DNA of 64,000 nucleotides, from the NCBI GenBank assembly GCA_963693315.1, contig OY856186.1, positions 95,956,943-96,020,942 of the forward strand, in the 5' to 3' direction. The notes beneath the pieces are model-generated. The model was not told the DNA's origin. It saw nothing but the letters and a program-made list of their open reading frames with translations, and ran no database searches. The translations under genes were made by a program, and so were the position numbers. Below are positions 20,237-31,606 of this stretch, one piece after another. Every line of letters begins with the position of its first letter. Position 1 is the stretch's first letter. The DNA comes from Diogma glabrata (taxonomy: Eukaryota; Arthropoda; Insecta; Diptera; Cylindrotomidae).

Positions 20237-20407
20237 TTTTTCCTTTTTTTATTTCGTGTTTTGGATTAATGAAATTGTATCTTGATTCTTGAACTTTAGT
20301 ATTGAATTAACTCTTATTCGAAATTGTGTTGTATTTTGTGCGTTAAAAAATTGAATAAAAAAAAATGTAGATAATTCCATAAAAAATTTAAAAAAAAAAA
20401 TATAAAT

Positions 20408-21097
20408 ATGGATACGGATGAAGAAGATTTTGAGAATTCATCTTTAAAGAAAAAAGATAAATTTAGTGATAACGATGAATGTGATTTAAATTCACCAAAT
20501 TGCCTTCGCGAAAGAGTAGCGTTTTATGAAAACATATGGACAAGGTCAAATGTGACAAGTCCAGAAAATGAATTTAGTATCAGTGATAGTAGTTTAAAGT
20601 TAACTAAAAGTGCAAAATCATCTTCAACGAAAAAACAACAACATGTGAAATTTAAAAGTCATACAAGTTTTTCTGAAACACCACCAACAACCAACGTGGT
20701 CGTTTCATTTCCATCCAGCTCATTCCGTACGCCACCACCTACAACGATAGCTTCAACTTCGTCAACAAAAACAACTAAAAAAAGTGAAACACTTAAACAA
20801 ACAACCATAAAAATTCAATGTAAAAAATTAGAGTTTTCAACGACCGATAGTGCATCCGCGAAAAAAATTAAAATTACACGAACGAAAAATGATAGTTCAC
20901 CTTCGGTTAAACCTTCTGAAATGGGTCAAATACATCAAACCGGTGGTGGTAATATTGTACACGAGCAACATAATAAATTTGAATGGTATAACGATTTTAA
21001 GGTTCAAAACCTACATGCACCTCAATCAGAAATGTACAAAAGTAAAGCAGAGTATGATTTTCATATCAAAGAAATGAAAGGTAAAGAAAACTTTTAA
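20408..21097 (+). CDS. Candidate host gene first coding exon (unknown protein)
   Basis: A 229-codon frame begins in a weak A-rich context. The N-terminus is acidic (MDTDEEDFE), followed by LRERVAFYENIWTRS (about residues 33-47) and then a long Ser/Thr/Pro/Lys-rich, probably disordered, stretch. The end is more ordered (HNKFEWYNDFKVQNLHAP, about 189-206, then EYDFHIKEMK). A strong splice donor, AAAG|GTAAAG, sits at 21081 near the end of the frame, so the last residues before the stop at 21095-21097 may be intron read-through. An AATAAA at 21201 offers the alternative of a single-exon gene. It lacks any transposon motif. The LRERVAFYExIW segment resembles linker segments of large cytoskeletal scaffold proteins, but I do not recognise the gene. 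Confidence 0.55.
   Translation: MDTDEEDFENSSLKKKDKFSDNDECDLNSPNCLRERVAFYENIWTRSNVTSPENEFSISDSSLKLTKSAKSSSTKKQQHVKFKSHTSFSETPPTTNVVVSFPSSSFRTPPPTTIASTSSTKTTKKSETLKQTTIKIQCKKLEFSTTDSASAKKIKITRTKNDSSPSVKPSEMGQIHQTGGGNIVHEQHNKFEWYNDFKVQNLHAPQSEMYKSKAEYDFHIKEMKGKENF
21081..21086 (+). promoter_or_regulatory. Candidate 5' splice site
   Basis: AAAG|GTAAAG matches the donor consensus (MAG|GTRAGT) well. It would end the exon after the first base of a codon (phase 1), at base 21080. Confidence 0.45.
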
Positions 21098-21200
21098 TGT
21101 TAATCTGGAGTTCAAATATTTTTGTTCTGTTTCGTACATATTTTGTTTTTTTTTTAATTTAACGCTTTAATTGAATACGATAGATGGTTGTAGTAAATGT

Positions 21201-21206
21201 AATAAA
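21201..21206 (+). terminator. Candidate polyadenylation signal AATAAA
   Basis: AATAAA lies 104 bp after the stop codon of the 229-aa frame and would serve if the frame is a single-exon gene. In AT-rich DNA this hexamer is frequent by chance. Confidence 0.25.
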
Positions 21207-21214
21207 ATACTTTA

Positions 21215-22130
21215 ATACTTTTAATAGTTATGCATTATGTGTACAACGTGGACCATAAATTGTACATGGAGTTGAATCGAAGTAATATATTTTAAGTTAT
21301 TTGATTTGATTTATTTAAAATTAGAGCAAACTATTTGTGTAAAAAAGGAATATTTGGGTTGTTGTTTATCAACAAGAAAAGTGAAAATTCGTTACAAATA
21401 GATACCCTACCTGAGCACAGAGTGTAACGGATCAATATGTCTGTCAATCAAGTAGTAATCATTGTGTCTTAAAAATGGGATTGCTATTTTTCACAAATAA
21501 TTAAAATGGTGATTGCTTTAAATATTGATTTTGGAATAACCGAAACATTAACAACCTTAACCAAATATTACGATTTTAGTTAGTGCTGGAAAACTGTTTA
21601 ATACCTTTGTAAAATAAGTGGCGATGCCCTAGGTATAGATAAAATTTCGTATTCACTTTTCTTTTAATATTTTTGTGATTGTAGCAAAGGTAGGCTTACC
21701 ATTAATTTGTATTCTCATTTTATCACAAAAAGCAGTTAAATTAATTAATTTCTTGTTTATTTGTTTTTAAAATTAATAAAGTAAACTAATTAAGTCAGTA
21801 CTTATATATTATTGTAATTAAAGATATAAATGTATTTATATAGATAAACTATTTTTAAAAGCGGTATAGTATCGAATCCTTGTTAATTCGAAACGTTTGC
21901 CACGGAGATAACCTTGCCTTAAGACCTGTGATTGAGTGTGCAGTTATTGTACGATGCAGGACGTATGTTGGGAGCGTTCTGGATTGTGATGTGAGCTAGG
22001 TGAAATTGAAAACGGTATGTGTATAATGAATGTTGAGTTGATTGGAATAAATGAACATATTAAGTTGGAATTTCTTTACCATTAGATAACCACCTACGCC
22101 TAAAATTCAGACCATTATAAAAACTGACAT
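21215..22130. other. AT-rich spacer
   Basis: No coding or repeat feature recognised between the candidate exon and the LINE remnant. Confidence 0.55.
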
Positions 22131-22234
22131 GCTAAAAGTTTCTCTTCGTAAATAATCTTGATTATGATAATCTTACGTTCGACAATTTCTATACATCTCT
22201 ATCTGAACAAACTATAGCTTGTACAAAAACAACT

Positions 22235-22450
22235 GTGAAGAAAAATACTTCATCTTCATTTAAAAAACCATGGTTCACTCATAATTTGAAGACTATGATA
22301 TCGAACAGAAATAGATTCTACAAACTGAAAATTAAATATCCACAAAATATTTGCATATCTGAAACCTTCAATAAGATTAAAGCTTCTACAAATTGCCAAA
22401 TAAAAAATCTAAAACTGAATATTATACAGCTAGGTTTAATGAATCCCTAA
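22235..22450 (+). pseudogene. LINE EN-RT linker fragment
   Basis: KKPWFTHNLKTMISNRNRFY fits the linker motif (KPW.T..L...I..RN..Y) found before RT in jockey/CR1-type pol. It is separated from the RT frame by a frameshift at about 22430. Confidence 0.7.
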
Positions 22451-22476
22451 GAAACAGTAAGATAATTTAGGGTCTT

Positions 22477-23061
22477 GTGAATGTAGTACTGTATAATAAG
22501 CCAGCAAAACAAACTTCTGATCCTATCAACCTTAAATTAAATAATTATAATTATAAACAGCAAAATGATGTATGTCACATATTTAATGAGTACTTTAGTA
22601 CAATTGGAGTTAATATCACCAAAAATATACCAACAATAAATCAAAGTCCAGGGCAAAATTTGAATTGCTCTCTTTCACAATTCACTCCATTTACTGAAAA
22701 TGATGGGATAAATATTATCAATGATTTAAATGACGACACAGCAAAAGGGTATGACAATATTCCTACCAAGCTAATTAAATCTTTTGACACTAAAGCGATC
22801 AAACTTATCTGTAGTGATATCAACGAATGCTTCAACAATGGTACATTTCCTGACCCTCTAAAAATTGGTAAAGTTGTTCCTATATCTGAAGGGGGAGATC
22901 CTCTCGAAATATCTAACTATAGACCAATTTCAGTTTTACCGGTATTATCAAAAATCTACGAAAGAGTTATCCAAACCCAGCTTATAAAATACTTAAATGA
23001 AAATAATTTGATTATCAAACATCAATACGGGCTTAAAAAAACCAGTACTTTTCCGGCTTGA
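22477..23061 (+). pseudogene. LINE reverse transcriptase, N-terminal half
   Basis: RT blocks seen: DDTAKGYDNIPTKLI, GKVVPISEGGDPLEISNYRP, ISVLPVLSKIYERVIQTQL and HQYGLKKTS. The frame stops at 23061 where the RSTxxA...DLSKAFD segment should follow. The RT resumes at 23058 in another frame with RKAFDCV, so about 20-40 residues are deleted. Confidence 0.8.
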
Positions 23062-23312
23062 GAAAAGCTTTTGATTGCGTGGTTCATTCAGTTTTACTTG
23101 AAAAATGTGCTGCTTTAGGTATCACAGATATGGCTTACGAAACTTTAAAAAACTACCTTAGTAATCGGAAGTATTTTGTGCAAATCAATGATAGTAAATC
23201 CAACTTTGTTGATATATTATGTGGCGTTCCTCAAGGATCCTTTCTCGGATCTATACTTTTCTTAAGATATGTAAATCATATTTTTAATATAAACCTAAAG
23301 GGAACAATCTAA
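23058..23312 (+). pseudogene. LINE reverse transcriptase, palm segment
   Basis: RKAFDCVVHSVLLEKC carries the first catalytic Asp, and CGVPQGSFLGSILF is the conserved RT block. A stop interrupts just before LFADDAIVIYEDD (23310-23350), which holds the catalytic FADD box. Confidence 0.82.
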
Positions 23313-23675
23313 TTATTTGCTGATGATGCAATTGTTATTTATGAAGACGATGCTTATGATCAAATAAAACATAAGATGGAATCTGATTTGATAAAAATTG
23401 AACAATGGTTTAATAGTCAGAAGCTTGCCCTTAACACCAAAAAATCAAAATATCTATTCCTGTATTTTAGGCGACCTTATGATGAGTCTTGTCTCTTTCG
23501 TAACATCAAAAATAGTAATAACACAATCTCCAGAGCTGAAAAGGCGGCTTATCTCGGACTGCACATTCATTCACAACTTAACTGGACATACCATCTAGAC
23601 AAAGTCAAGCAAAAAATTGCTCCTATTGTTGGTGTTTTAAAGAGAATTACAAGAACTACAAATTTTACAAAATAA
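23313..23675 (+). pseudogene. LINE RT FADD box and thumb/connection segment
   Basis: LFADDAIVIYEDDAYDQIK at about 23311, then IEQWFNSQKLALNTKKSKYL and AAYLGLHIHSQLNWTYHLD, as in jockey-type pol. Further degraded C-terminal pieces (NKAIKAILNLPSSTKS, LLDYEYVLLIYKINNN) continue to about 24020. Confidence 0.8.
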
Positions 23676-24287
23676 AGCCATCAAAGCTATTTTAAACCTT
23701 CCTTCAAGTACAAAATCTAAATTCTTGTACAATATAATAACATACTTCCAATTAAAAAGCTGCTGGATTACGAATATGTTTTGCTAATATATAAAATCAA
23801 TAACAATCTAATTAATGTAAACACTAATCTATACACCAACTTTAGCACAACAAACAGAGCTAGTCGAACAGCTTCACATTAGCGGTTACCGCGTTTTAAT
23901 AGTACAGTGGCAATGAACAGTTGTTTCTACTACGGAATCAAATTATATAATGAAATACTATTGGAATGGAAGCTTAGCAAAATTGGAAAGTTGAAAGGCC
24001 TAAAAAAGTCTATATGAAAAATTCTGTATTGAATACGACGATATAGTCATCTTTTATAATAATTTGAAGTGTTGCTTATTGACTGATGAACTTAATTTTT
24101 TTTTTTTTTTGTATCTATCAAATTATAACCTAAATTTTCAAAACTATTCATGCCATCGTTGATATTGATTTTACGAATGATGTTGTTGTTGTTACAGCTG
24201 CTGTTGTTGTTGATTCGGTTCCCTGATGAATTAAAAATGAAAATAATTGAATTGTTTAAATATATTTGTTCCTTTTTTATATGTATA

Positions 24288-24582
24288 CTACATGACGTAG
24301 TAGCAATGATTTCAAAAAAGTGGCAATGAGTAATGATAGCATAAATCTATTTATTTATTCGAGTACTTGTGGGTACACTTTATTTTTTGTTTTTCCATTT
24401 AACGGAATGGTTTTCCTAACGCGTCAGCCACATACAGTTGTCCATGTGAGAAGCACGGATCCTCCAAATCTAGTCTACATACTTGCTGTAACTGTCCTTG
24501 TGATTTGTTGATGGTCATTGCAAAAGTGAGTTGCACTGGAAACTAAACGTTTGAATTCAAATGCCATATCTGTTGGAATCAT
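24288..24582 (-). mobile_element. Helitron 3' segment with helicase C-terminus
   Basis: The minus frame reads [17 protein letters not shown], then [20 protein letters not shown], the terminal Pif1-like helicase motifs of Helitrons. The first part corresponds to helicase motif VI. Downstream on the minus strand, GCCACTTTTTTGAAATCATTGC at 24305-24327 corresponds to the Helitron DNA near 1770-1800. The segment stops at the edge of the large palindrome and no CTRR terminus remains. It is a pseudogene remnant of a family related to that in the first palindrome. Confidence 0.85.
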
Positions 24583-24760
24583 TGGGCGATATGTATAAAA
24601 ACTAGTAAACACTAATTAAACTTTACTACCTAGTTTAATACAAAATTGCTAGTATAGTAAAAAATTGGTTTGAGTATGAACTAAACTAGGAGGATAGTAT
24701 TAAAAAACATCGCACTAGGTTGTTGCTATGGCGTTTACTAGGAATTTAAATAACAAACTT
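24583..24760. repeat. Outer terminal repeat of palindrome, left
   Basis: Starts ATTGGGCGATATGTATAAA and contains several CTAGT/ACTAG motifs (CTAGTAAACAC, TACCTAGTTTA, GCTAGTATAG). The mirror is 34470-34634. The inner arm ends at 29395-29449 and 29763-29830 have a related start and the same CTAGTAA motifs. It is probably the TIR of an unassigned DNA transposon. Confidence 0.6.
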
Positions 24761-26239
24761 TTTTGAGTTGTCAAATAAATAACTTATTTGTTATATATCT
24801 TCGTATATATTTCCAGTTTATCTATTTATTTAGTAAATTTGTAGAATTTTACGTTAATAATTATAAGAAGAAGTTCAATATTAAAATATTCATTTTATTT
24901 TATATTTTGTGTTTGTTTACATGGAAGTGAAATAAGTTGTTTTATTGAAGAAAAAAAACCTTTATTCAGAACCCGTATTTAAGTAAAAATTTCTTCTAAA
25001 ACTTCGAAACCTTTTATGTTTGATCTTTCATTAGTCAGACATGCAAGAATGAAGGTGCAGCCCAATTTCTTTTCAGAACAATTGGCGATAGACTATTTGT
25101 CATAAGAGCTTTGAAGGTTTTCGTAGATTTGATACGTAATCTTTCGTAGATTGCTTTAGCTATCAGATGGCAATTTGTTTATTGTTTTTGAGATTTTCCT
25201 ATACGTCTTTCCAATGTTTTGGGGTGTAAAATGAACTGATTGAATTCGTTGGCATACCTCTTATTATTAGTCGTGGGCATGCAGTGAATCGTTTTTATTA
25301 CGTTTCTGATTTGGAACTGCGGCTTACACAGTCTTTTATTTTTGCGATGAATCATTGGTTCCACCGCTCAAGCAACACTCTGTTTTGTCTTATATAATGA
25401 GATTATTACAAATGTGTGATAATCGAAGGCGCTCTTCTTACTAGCGATGGTATGCCTTGGCGATGAGTATATCGAATTATGCTAGAAACATTTGTTTTGA
25501 TAAATTGATGCCTCGTGGCTTGGTGCAACAGGCTGCCGGGGTATAACCAAATGTGTGTTAACTAAATAGTTGACATCACTAATGACTTGAATACAAGAAT
25601 TACTCCTATGTTCTATCATAATTCTTGCTAATAACATGTAGTTCTCAGCATTAATATTTATATTTGGATTAATTTGTATTCGTTACAGTTAAACAATAAG
25701 GAAATGCTATTGTTAAGTTTAGTATTTTTCCTGTTATAAGTTGGTATCCGACTTTTATTTTTGTTGTTATTGAATATGTTAAAGACCCAAGGGGATTTAA
25801 AACTTCAAAATTAGCGAAAAACGTTTCTTTAGTCTGGTAAAATTAGAATGACAGTCTTGAGAACGATAAACGAAAAGAGCTTTTGCTGTTTAAGAACTAT
25901 GCTTTCGAAAACAATCTAGAGCTTCTCAAGTGCGAAAACTTAAAATATTGAATGTGGTTTGGGCCAAACTAGAGCGGGAGAAAAGAAGATGAGTTTGAGG
26001 TGTTCTTATATTAGAGTGGTTCTTATACTAGAGTAGTTCTTATGAAAATTTTAGAATTCTTATGTTTTTATAGACTCAAAGGGCTTAAAATAAATTTGAA
26101 TCTTTGTTTTGCTTGATTTGATTTTGTTTTACATCTTTGACTTTCATATCTTTGTCTTGATATAAATCTCCGTCACCTTGCCATTTAGGTTTCTTTAACA
26201 AATAACATGGGGGGATTGGCATTGAATAAAATAATCAAG

Positions 26240-26680
26240 TGGCGATTCTAGTCAAAGTACATTAGACGAGCCAGTCCCAACTACCTTTGCAATAACATTG
26301 ACATGGGCCAAAAATGTGGGTTAGAAAATAATCCTGCAAAAACAGTAGTGATTCTTTTTACCAGGAAGCAGAGGACCCCTGATATTGGCTCCATTTCTCT
26401 GGAGGGAAGTGATCTTGCACTTGCAGAACTAGCAAAATACCTATGTACTTGCTGAATACCTAGGTGGACTCACCTGGAAATCAAATATCACAGAAAGAGC
26501 CAAAAAAGTTACAGTAGCACTATCTATACTCATGTAAAAAAGCCATGGAAAAATATGGAATCTTGCACCTCACATATCCCACTGATTTTACATCTCGGTG
26601 ATCAGACTGATCTTAATGTACGGTGTGATCATATGCTGGACTGCAATTTCTAATGCTTCAACCAAGTAATGCTTCTCCAT
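26240..26680 (+). pseudogene. LOA/I-like LINE RT-distal fragment (left arm)
   Basis: The frame fragments WAKNVGLENNPAKTVVILFT, then RKQRTPDIGSISLEGSDLAL, EYLGGLTWKSNI and LMYGVIICW fit the region after RT in I/LOA/R1-type LINEs (..GL..NP.KT.V..FTRK.. YLG..LD..L.W ... LTYG...W). It has many breaks. An identical mirror copy is at 32540-32975. Confidence 0.65.
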
Positions 26681-26789
26681 AATCTACCCTTTAATGTGCT
26701 AGATCAACAGATAACATGAAAATCAACTCTTTGGCTCAGCTATAGGGATATGAAGCAGTTGTTCTGGATTTATTGATTCCAAGCATCTG

Positions 26790-27260
26790 ATAGATTTTTG
26801 AAATATTGTAGATTCAAAATTCTTTTCTTGATCTGTATGAATCTAATTGCTTATTGCTGCTTCAGTTATTATGGTTCTTGATTCCTGATTGGTATTGGAC
26901 ACACACCTCTGGCCACTTGCTAAAATAATTCATTATGACGCACATATTTGTTGATGCTATCAGTAGCCGGAAATGGTCCAGCTACATTCATTGCAATTTT
27001 CTCAAATGGCGCTCCCATATTATACTGCCTCATATTACCATAACTTCTTCGTATAGGTCCTTTTGCAGTAGCTATTCCGCGACACCATTCCACTACCAAT
27101 TGACATGCTCCTGACCAATAAAATCTACGTCGTACTTTGTCAAGGGTTTTGTTAATACCCAGGTGACCGCCGCTGGTCCTTCATTAACATTTTTTTAAAA
27201 ACTTGAGGCATTTTTATTTTTGGGACTACTACTAACATTGATTCTTTAACTGTACCCTTA
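26790..27260 (-). pseudogene. Ty3/gypsy integrase fragment (left arm)
   Basis: Mirror of the better-read copy at 31960-32430: zinc-finger region GGHLGINKTLDKVRRRFYW and core start FEKIAMNVAGPFPATD. The DDE catalytic core is incomplete. Confidence 0.8.
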
Positions 27261-27264
27261 GAAC

Positions 27265-27605
27265 TTTTTTTTTTTAATAAGAAGTGTTGTGTAGTAGGAA
27301 TTACAAAATGTGTCACAACAACACATAGATACCTTTTAAGACGTAGGTCCCACAACAACATGCGTCTTGAGGTATAGGTGGACGCTTTTTTTAAATCTTT
27401 GTGGATTGAAGGCACTCGAGACTATTGATTCGGGCAAAGCATTCCATGTGTACGATGTACGCACAAAGAAATCTCTTTGCATTCTATTACTATGACAGTG
27501 AGTAATCTCGACAGTTCGACCGCCCGCACAAACCTATTGACGAGTAAAACGGGGAAAAACATATGTCTGAGGCATTATGGACCTGATTTCATCCGAGCAC
27601 TGCTT
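27265..27605 (-). mobile_element. Daphne-like LINE 3' fragment (left arm)
   Basis: Poly(T) at 27265-27275, then the reverse complement of the family 3' UTR and the last ~80 codons (matching 8580-8919). It splits the gypsy relic between RNase H and integrase, so it inserted into the gypsy element before the inverted duplication formed. Confidence 0.88.
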
Positions 27606-27639
27606 ACAGAGGCTGTTCCATTATGACAAGTATGACACT

Positions 27640-28371
27640 GTCTAGGCGTTTCTCCTTTTTCACTTACGTAAGCCTCACGTCAATAATGTTTTCCTAGCTT
27701 TCGGCCCGGTTACAGTGCTTGCATTCTACCTGGCATTCGTTAACATTTCCATGTGCATTTCCTGTTCTATGTTTAATGTCAAAATCATAAGCCTGTAAGC
27801 GTTTGATCCATCGTGCTTCCTACCCCGCTGGATATTTAAATTGTAATAAACAACTCAATGCTCCATGATCACTACTCAAATGGAATTACAAGTGTTTGTG
27901 GAAATGTTTCACCCATAGCACTATAGCCAGCAATTCTTTGTGGGTTGCACAATGATCCCTTTCTCGCTTGGACAGTGTCTTGGAGTAATAAGGTATTACT
28001 TTCTCTTTCCCATCAATTTCATCGATTTCTTTTCCCCTCCTCCTATACCATCATTGCTGGTATCAGTATTTAATATAAATTTAAGATTGCATAGGATAAA
28101 CCAGAACTGGTGCAGATCATAATCTTAATTGAAGTTCCATAATCGCATCGTCTTGCTTTTCGGTCTATTCAAATGCTTTATCTTTTCTTGGAAGCTTATG
28201 TAGGCTCTTAGCAATACAATCAAATTCTGGTATAAAACGTCGGTATTGTACAATCATTGAAAACTGCAAAGCTCTGATAAATCTTTTAACTTTAACATAC
28301 AACAAACTAGAAGTTTTTATCTTTAATAGAACCGAATTTATGAATTTTTTAAAAATAACTCGACTAGCCAA
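27640..28371 (-). pseudogene. Ty3/gypsy RT-RNase H fragment (left arm)
   Basis: Mirror copy of 30841-31530. The segment at 28165-28371 encodes MIVQYRRFIPEFDCIAKSLH and LHKLPRKDKAFE, the RT-to-RNase H junction of gypsy pol (YRRFIPxFxxIAxPLHxL). Confidence 0.82.
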
Positions 28372-28439
28372 AAATCACGAAATTCTCGATATTTGGAACA
28401 GCTATATTTTCCAAAAAAAAATCCTCGAATACGTATATA

Positions 28440-29250
28440 TCGAATAATCCTCGAATACGTTTATCTTTTTATTCGTAGCAAATTTTTTTCAAAAATATCA
28501 ATGCGTTAGAAATATTCACGATTTTCACATGACAAAAATATTTGTTAAAAATTTTAAGGGTAGCTTTCTCCCTTAGTTTTAATTTTTAAAAATTTTAAAA
28601 TCGATTTTCCGATTTTTTAAATTTATTTCAAAATATACACTTTCAATTAATTCTTACCGCGTGATGGAAGTAGTATCGATGTGAGTGTTAGAGGACACTC
28701 TAGGCAAAAAAACACAGTTTTCACGCAGTTTTAAAACTTTATGATTTTTTCTCGGAAATATCAGCATGTAGGCATATTTCGTATGTGACAATTTTGACCA
28801 AAAATTTTTACGTAAATCACTTCTTATTGGCATGGGTCGCGTTAAACCTTCATCCGTCTCATTTACTAATCATTTTGCATGTTCCGCATTCCGCCGACAC
28901 TTGAACGATTATTTAAAAGCCAAAGTGTATAGGCACATAAAATTTGAAAAAAAAACGTGCAAGATTGGGTCGATTCTGCTTCAGCTATTTCAAGAAGAGT
29001 AAATTACTATGTCTTAAAAGTTTACTATTTCTAAAGGTGTCTAAAATTTACTGTTCCTTCACCCGGTTTACGCAATTTGTAAACTCTACATGCACGAAAA
29101 CATATTTCATCTTCAAAATCAGAATAAAAAACCAATAAATTCAATACATTTGTCTTGTTTTCGAATTCATATCACATCTCAAAAAGAAAAAACTATAAAT
29201 TAACAACCTAGTAATAGTTTTAGTGTGGTAAATAAGACACTAGGTTTGAT
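28440..29250. other. Unassigned segment of the palindrome arm
   Basis: No protein recognised; the 64-aa frame at 28944-29138 has no known motif. CGCGTTAAACCTT at 28846 is also found at 47935 next to the long-TIR element, and the style of the surrounding AT-rich sequence is similar, hinting at a related DNA transposon end. Mirror at 29960-30775. Confidence 0.35.
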
Positions 29251-29449
29251 TATAGTATATACCAGCATAGATCCAGCAAATTTTGGTTTTTATGCATACC
29301 AAACATAGCAAACACTCAAAAACAAAAGAATTCGATGTTTTTTTTTTAGCAAGCTAGTAAAGTAATGTTTCGAATACTTTTTTATGCATACGAAAACTAG
29401 TAAACACTTAAAAAACCTAGTTACTAGGTTTTATACATATGGCCCATTG

Positions 29450-29762
29450 GAATACGTGGCAACACTACATCTTCCGGTTCGAATTTTCCATTAAAAATTG
29501 TGGCTTCAATGACATTGTTCATCATCTTTTTCACCGAAAATTTCAAAAAATTTGTGCTATTTCAAAGTATTTGACATATTTAGAATTACAATGTGTGTCA
29601 CAACAACACATAAAAACCTTTTAAGACCTAGGTTCCACACCATCATGTTTTTTGAGACGTTGATGGATGCAAATTTCTTTTTTTTTTTGGTTTTTTATGT
29701 TCTTTTTCAGGAATGGAAAACCAAATAATAAATCCTTTCATATAATAATGTACGACATAGGG
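29450..29762. other. Spacer at the centre of the 10-kb palindrome
   Basis: 313 bp without mirror symmetry. Positions 29583-29675 match, on the minus strand, the 3' UTR of the Daphne-like LINE (TGTGTCACAACAACACATAA, CCTTTTAAGACCTAGGTTCC), so a LINE end sits exactly in the loop. Confidence 0.75.
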
Positions 29763-30840
29763 CAATGGGCCATATGTATAAAACCTAGTAACTAGGTTTT
29801 TTAAGTGTTTACTAGTTTTCGTATGCATAAAAAAGTATTCGAAACATTACTTTACTAGCTTGCTAAAAAAAAAACATCGAATTCTTTTGTTTTTGAGTGT
29901 TTGCTATGTTTGGTATGCATAAAAACCAAAATTTGCTGGATCTATGCTGGTATATACTATAATCAAACCTAGTGTCTTATTTACCACACTAAAACTATTA
30001 CTAGGTTGTTAATTTATAGTTTTTTCTTTTTGAGATGTGATATGAATTCGAAAACAAGACAAATGTATTGAATTTATTGGTTTTTTATTCTGATTTTGAA
30101 GATGAAATATGTTTTCGTGCATGTAGAGTTTACAAATTGCGTAAACCGGGTGAAGGAACAGTAAATTTTAGACACCTTTAGAAATAGTAAACTTTTAAGA
30201 CATAGTAATTTACTCTTCTTGAAATAGCTGAAGCAGAATCGACCCAATCTTGCACGTTTTTTTTTCAAATTTTATGTGCCTATACACTTTGGCTTTTAAA
30301 TAATCGTTCAAGTGTCGGCGGAATGCGGAACATGCAAAATGATTAGTAAATGAGACGGATGAAGGTTTAACGCGACCCATGCCAATAAGAAGTGATTTAC
30401 GTAAAAATTTTTGGTCAAAATTGTCACATACGAAATATGCCTACATGCTGATATTTCCGAGAAAAAATCATAAAGTTTTAAAACTGCGTGAAAACTGTGT
30501 TTTTTTGCCTAGAGTGTCCTCTAACACTCACATCGATACTACTTCCATCACGCGGTAAGAATTAATTGAAAGTGTATATTTTGAAATAAATTTAAAAAAT
30601 CGGAAAATCGATTTTAAAATTTTTAAAAATTAAAACTAAGGGAGAAAGCTACCCTTAAAATTTTTAACAAATATTTTTGTCATGTGAAAATCGTGAATAT
30701 TTCTAACGCATTGATATTTTTGAAAAAAATTTGCTACGAATAAAAAGATAAACGTATTCGAGGATTATTCGATATATACGTATTCGAGGATTTTTTTTTG
30801 GAAAATATAGCTGTTCCAAATATCGAGAATTTCGTGATTT

Positions 30841-31530
30841 TTGGCTAGTCGAGTTATTTTTAAAAAATTCATAAATTCGGTTCTATTAAAGATAAAAACT
30901 TCTAGTTTGTTGTATGTTAAAGTTAAAAGATTTATCAGAGCTTTGCAGTTTTCAATGATTGTACAATACCGACGTTTTATACCAGAATTTGATTGTATTG
31001 CTAAGAGCCTACATAAGCTTCCAAGAAAAGATAAAGCATTTGAATAGACCGAAAAGCAAGACGATGCGATTATGGAACTTCAATTAAGATTATGATCTGC
31101 ACCAGTTCTGGTTTATCCTATGCAATCTTAAATTTATATTAAATACTGATACCAGCAATGATGGTATAGGAGGAGGGGAAAAGAAATCGATGAAATTGAT
31201 GGGAAAGAGAAAGTAATACCTTATTACTCCAAGACACTGTCCAAGCGAGAAAGGGATCATTGTGCAACCCACAAAGAATTGCTGGCTATAGTGCCATGGG
31301 TGAAACATTTCCACAAACACTTGTAATTCCATTTGAGTAGTGATCATGGAGCATTGAGTTGTTTATTACAATTTAAATATCCAGCGGGGTAGGAAGCACG
31401 ATGGATCAAACGCTTACAGGCTTATGATTTTGACATTAAACATCGAACAGGAAATGCACATGGAAATGTTAACGAATGCCAGGTAGAATGCAAGCACTGT
31501 AACCGGGCCGAAAGCTAGGAAAACATTATT
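30841..31530 (+). pseudogene. Ty3/gypsy RT-RNase H fragment (right arm)
   Basis: The first frame has VKRFIRALQF, then IVQYRRFIPEFDCIAKSLHK. Across stops and frameshifts the RNase H domain follows: SAPVLVYP, YYSKTLSKRE, THKELLAIVPWVKHF, SSDHGALSCLLQFKYPAG and ARWIKRLQAYDFDIKHRTG. It ends CKHCNRAE at about 31500-31510. LTRs, gag and protease were not found. Broken, non-functional. Confidence 0.85.
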
Positions 31531-31606
31531 GACGTGAGGCTTACGTAAGTGAAAAAGGAGAAACGCCTAGACAGTGTCATACTTGTCATAATGGAACAGC
31601 CTCTGT

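Larger units (their letters stand above)
22140..24110 (+). mobile_element. Jockey/CR1-superfamily LINE remnant
   Basis: An EN-RT linker, RT and C-terminal region are recognisable over about 1.9 kb, in at least four frames with stops and one deletion inside the RT. It ends near a T-rich tract at 24092-24110. The upstream endonuclease is absent, so the copy is 5'-truncated or eroded. Confidence 0.8.
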
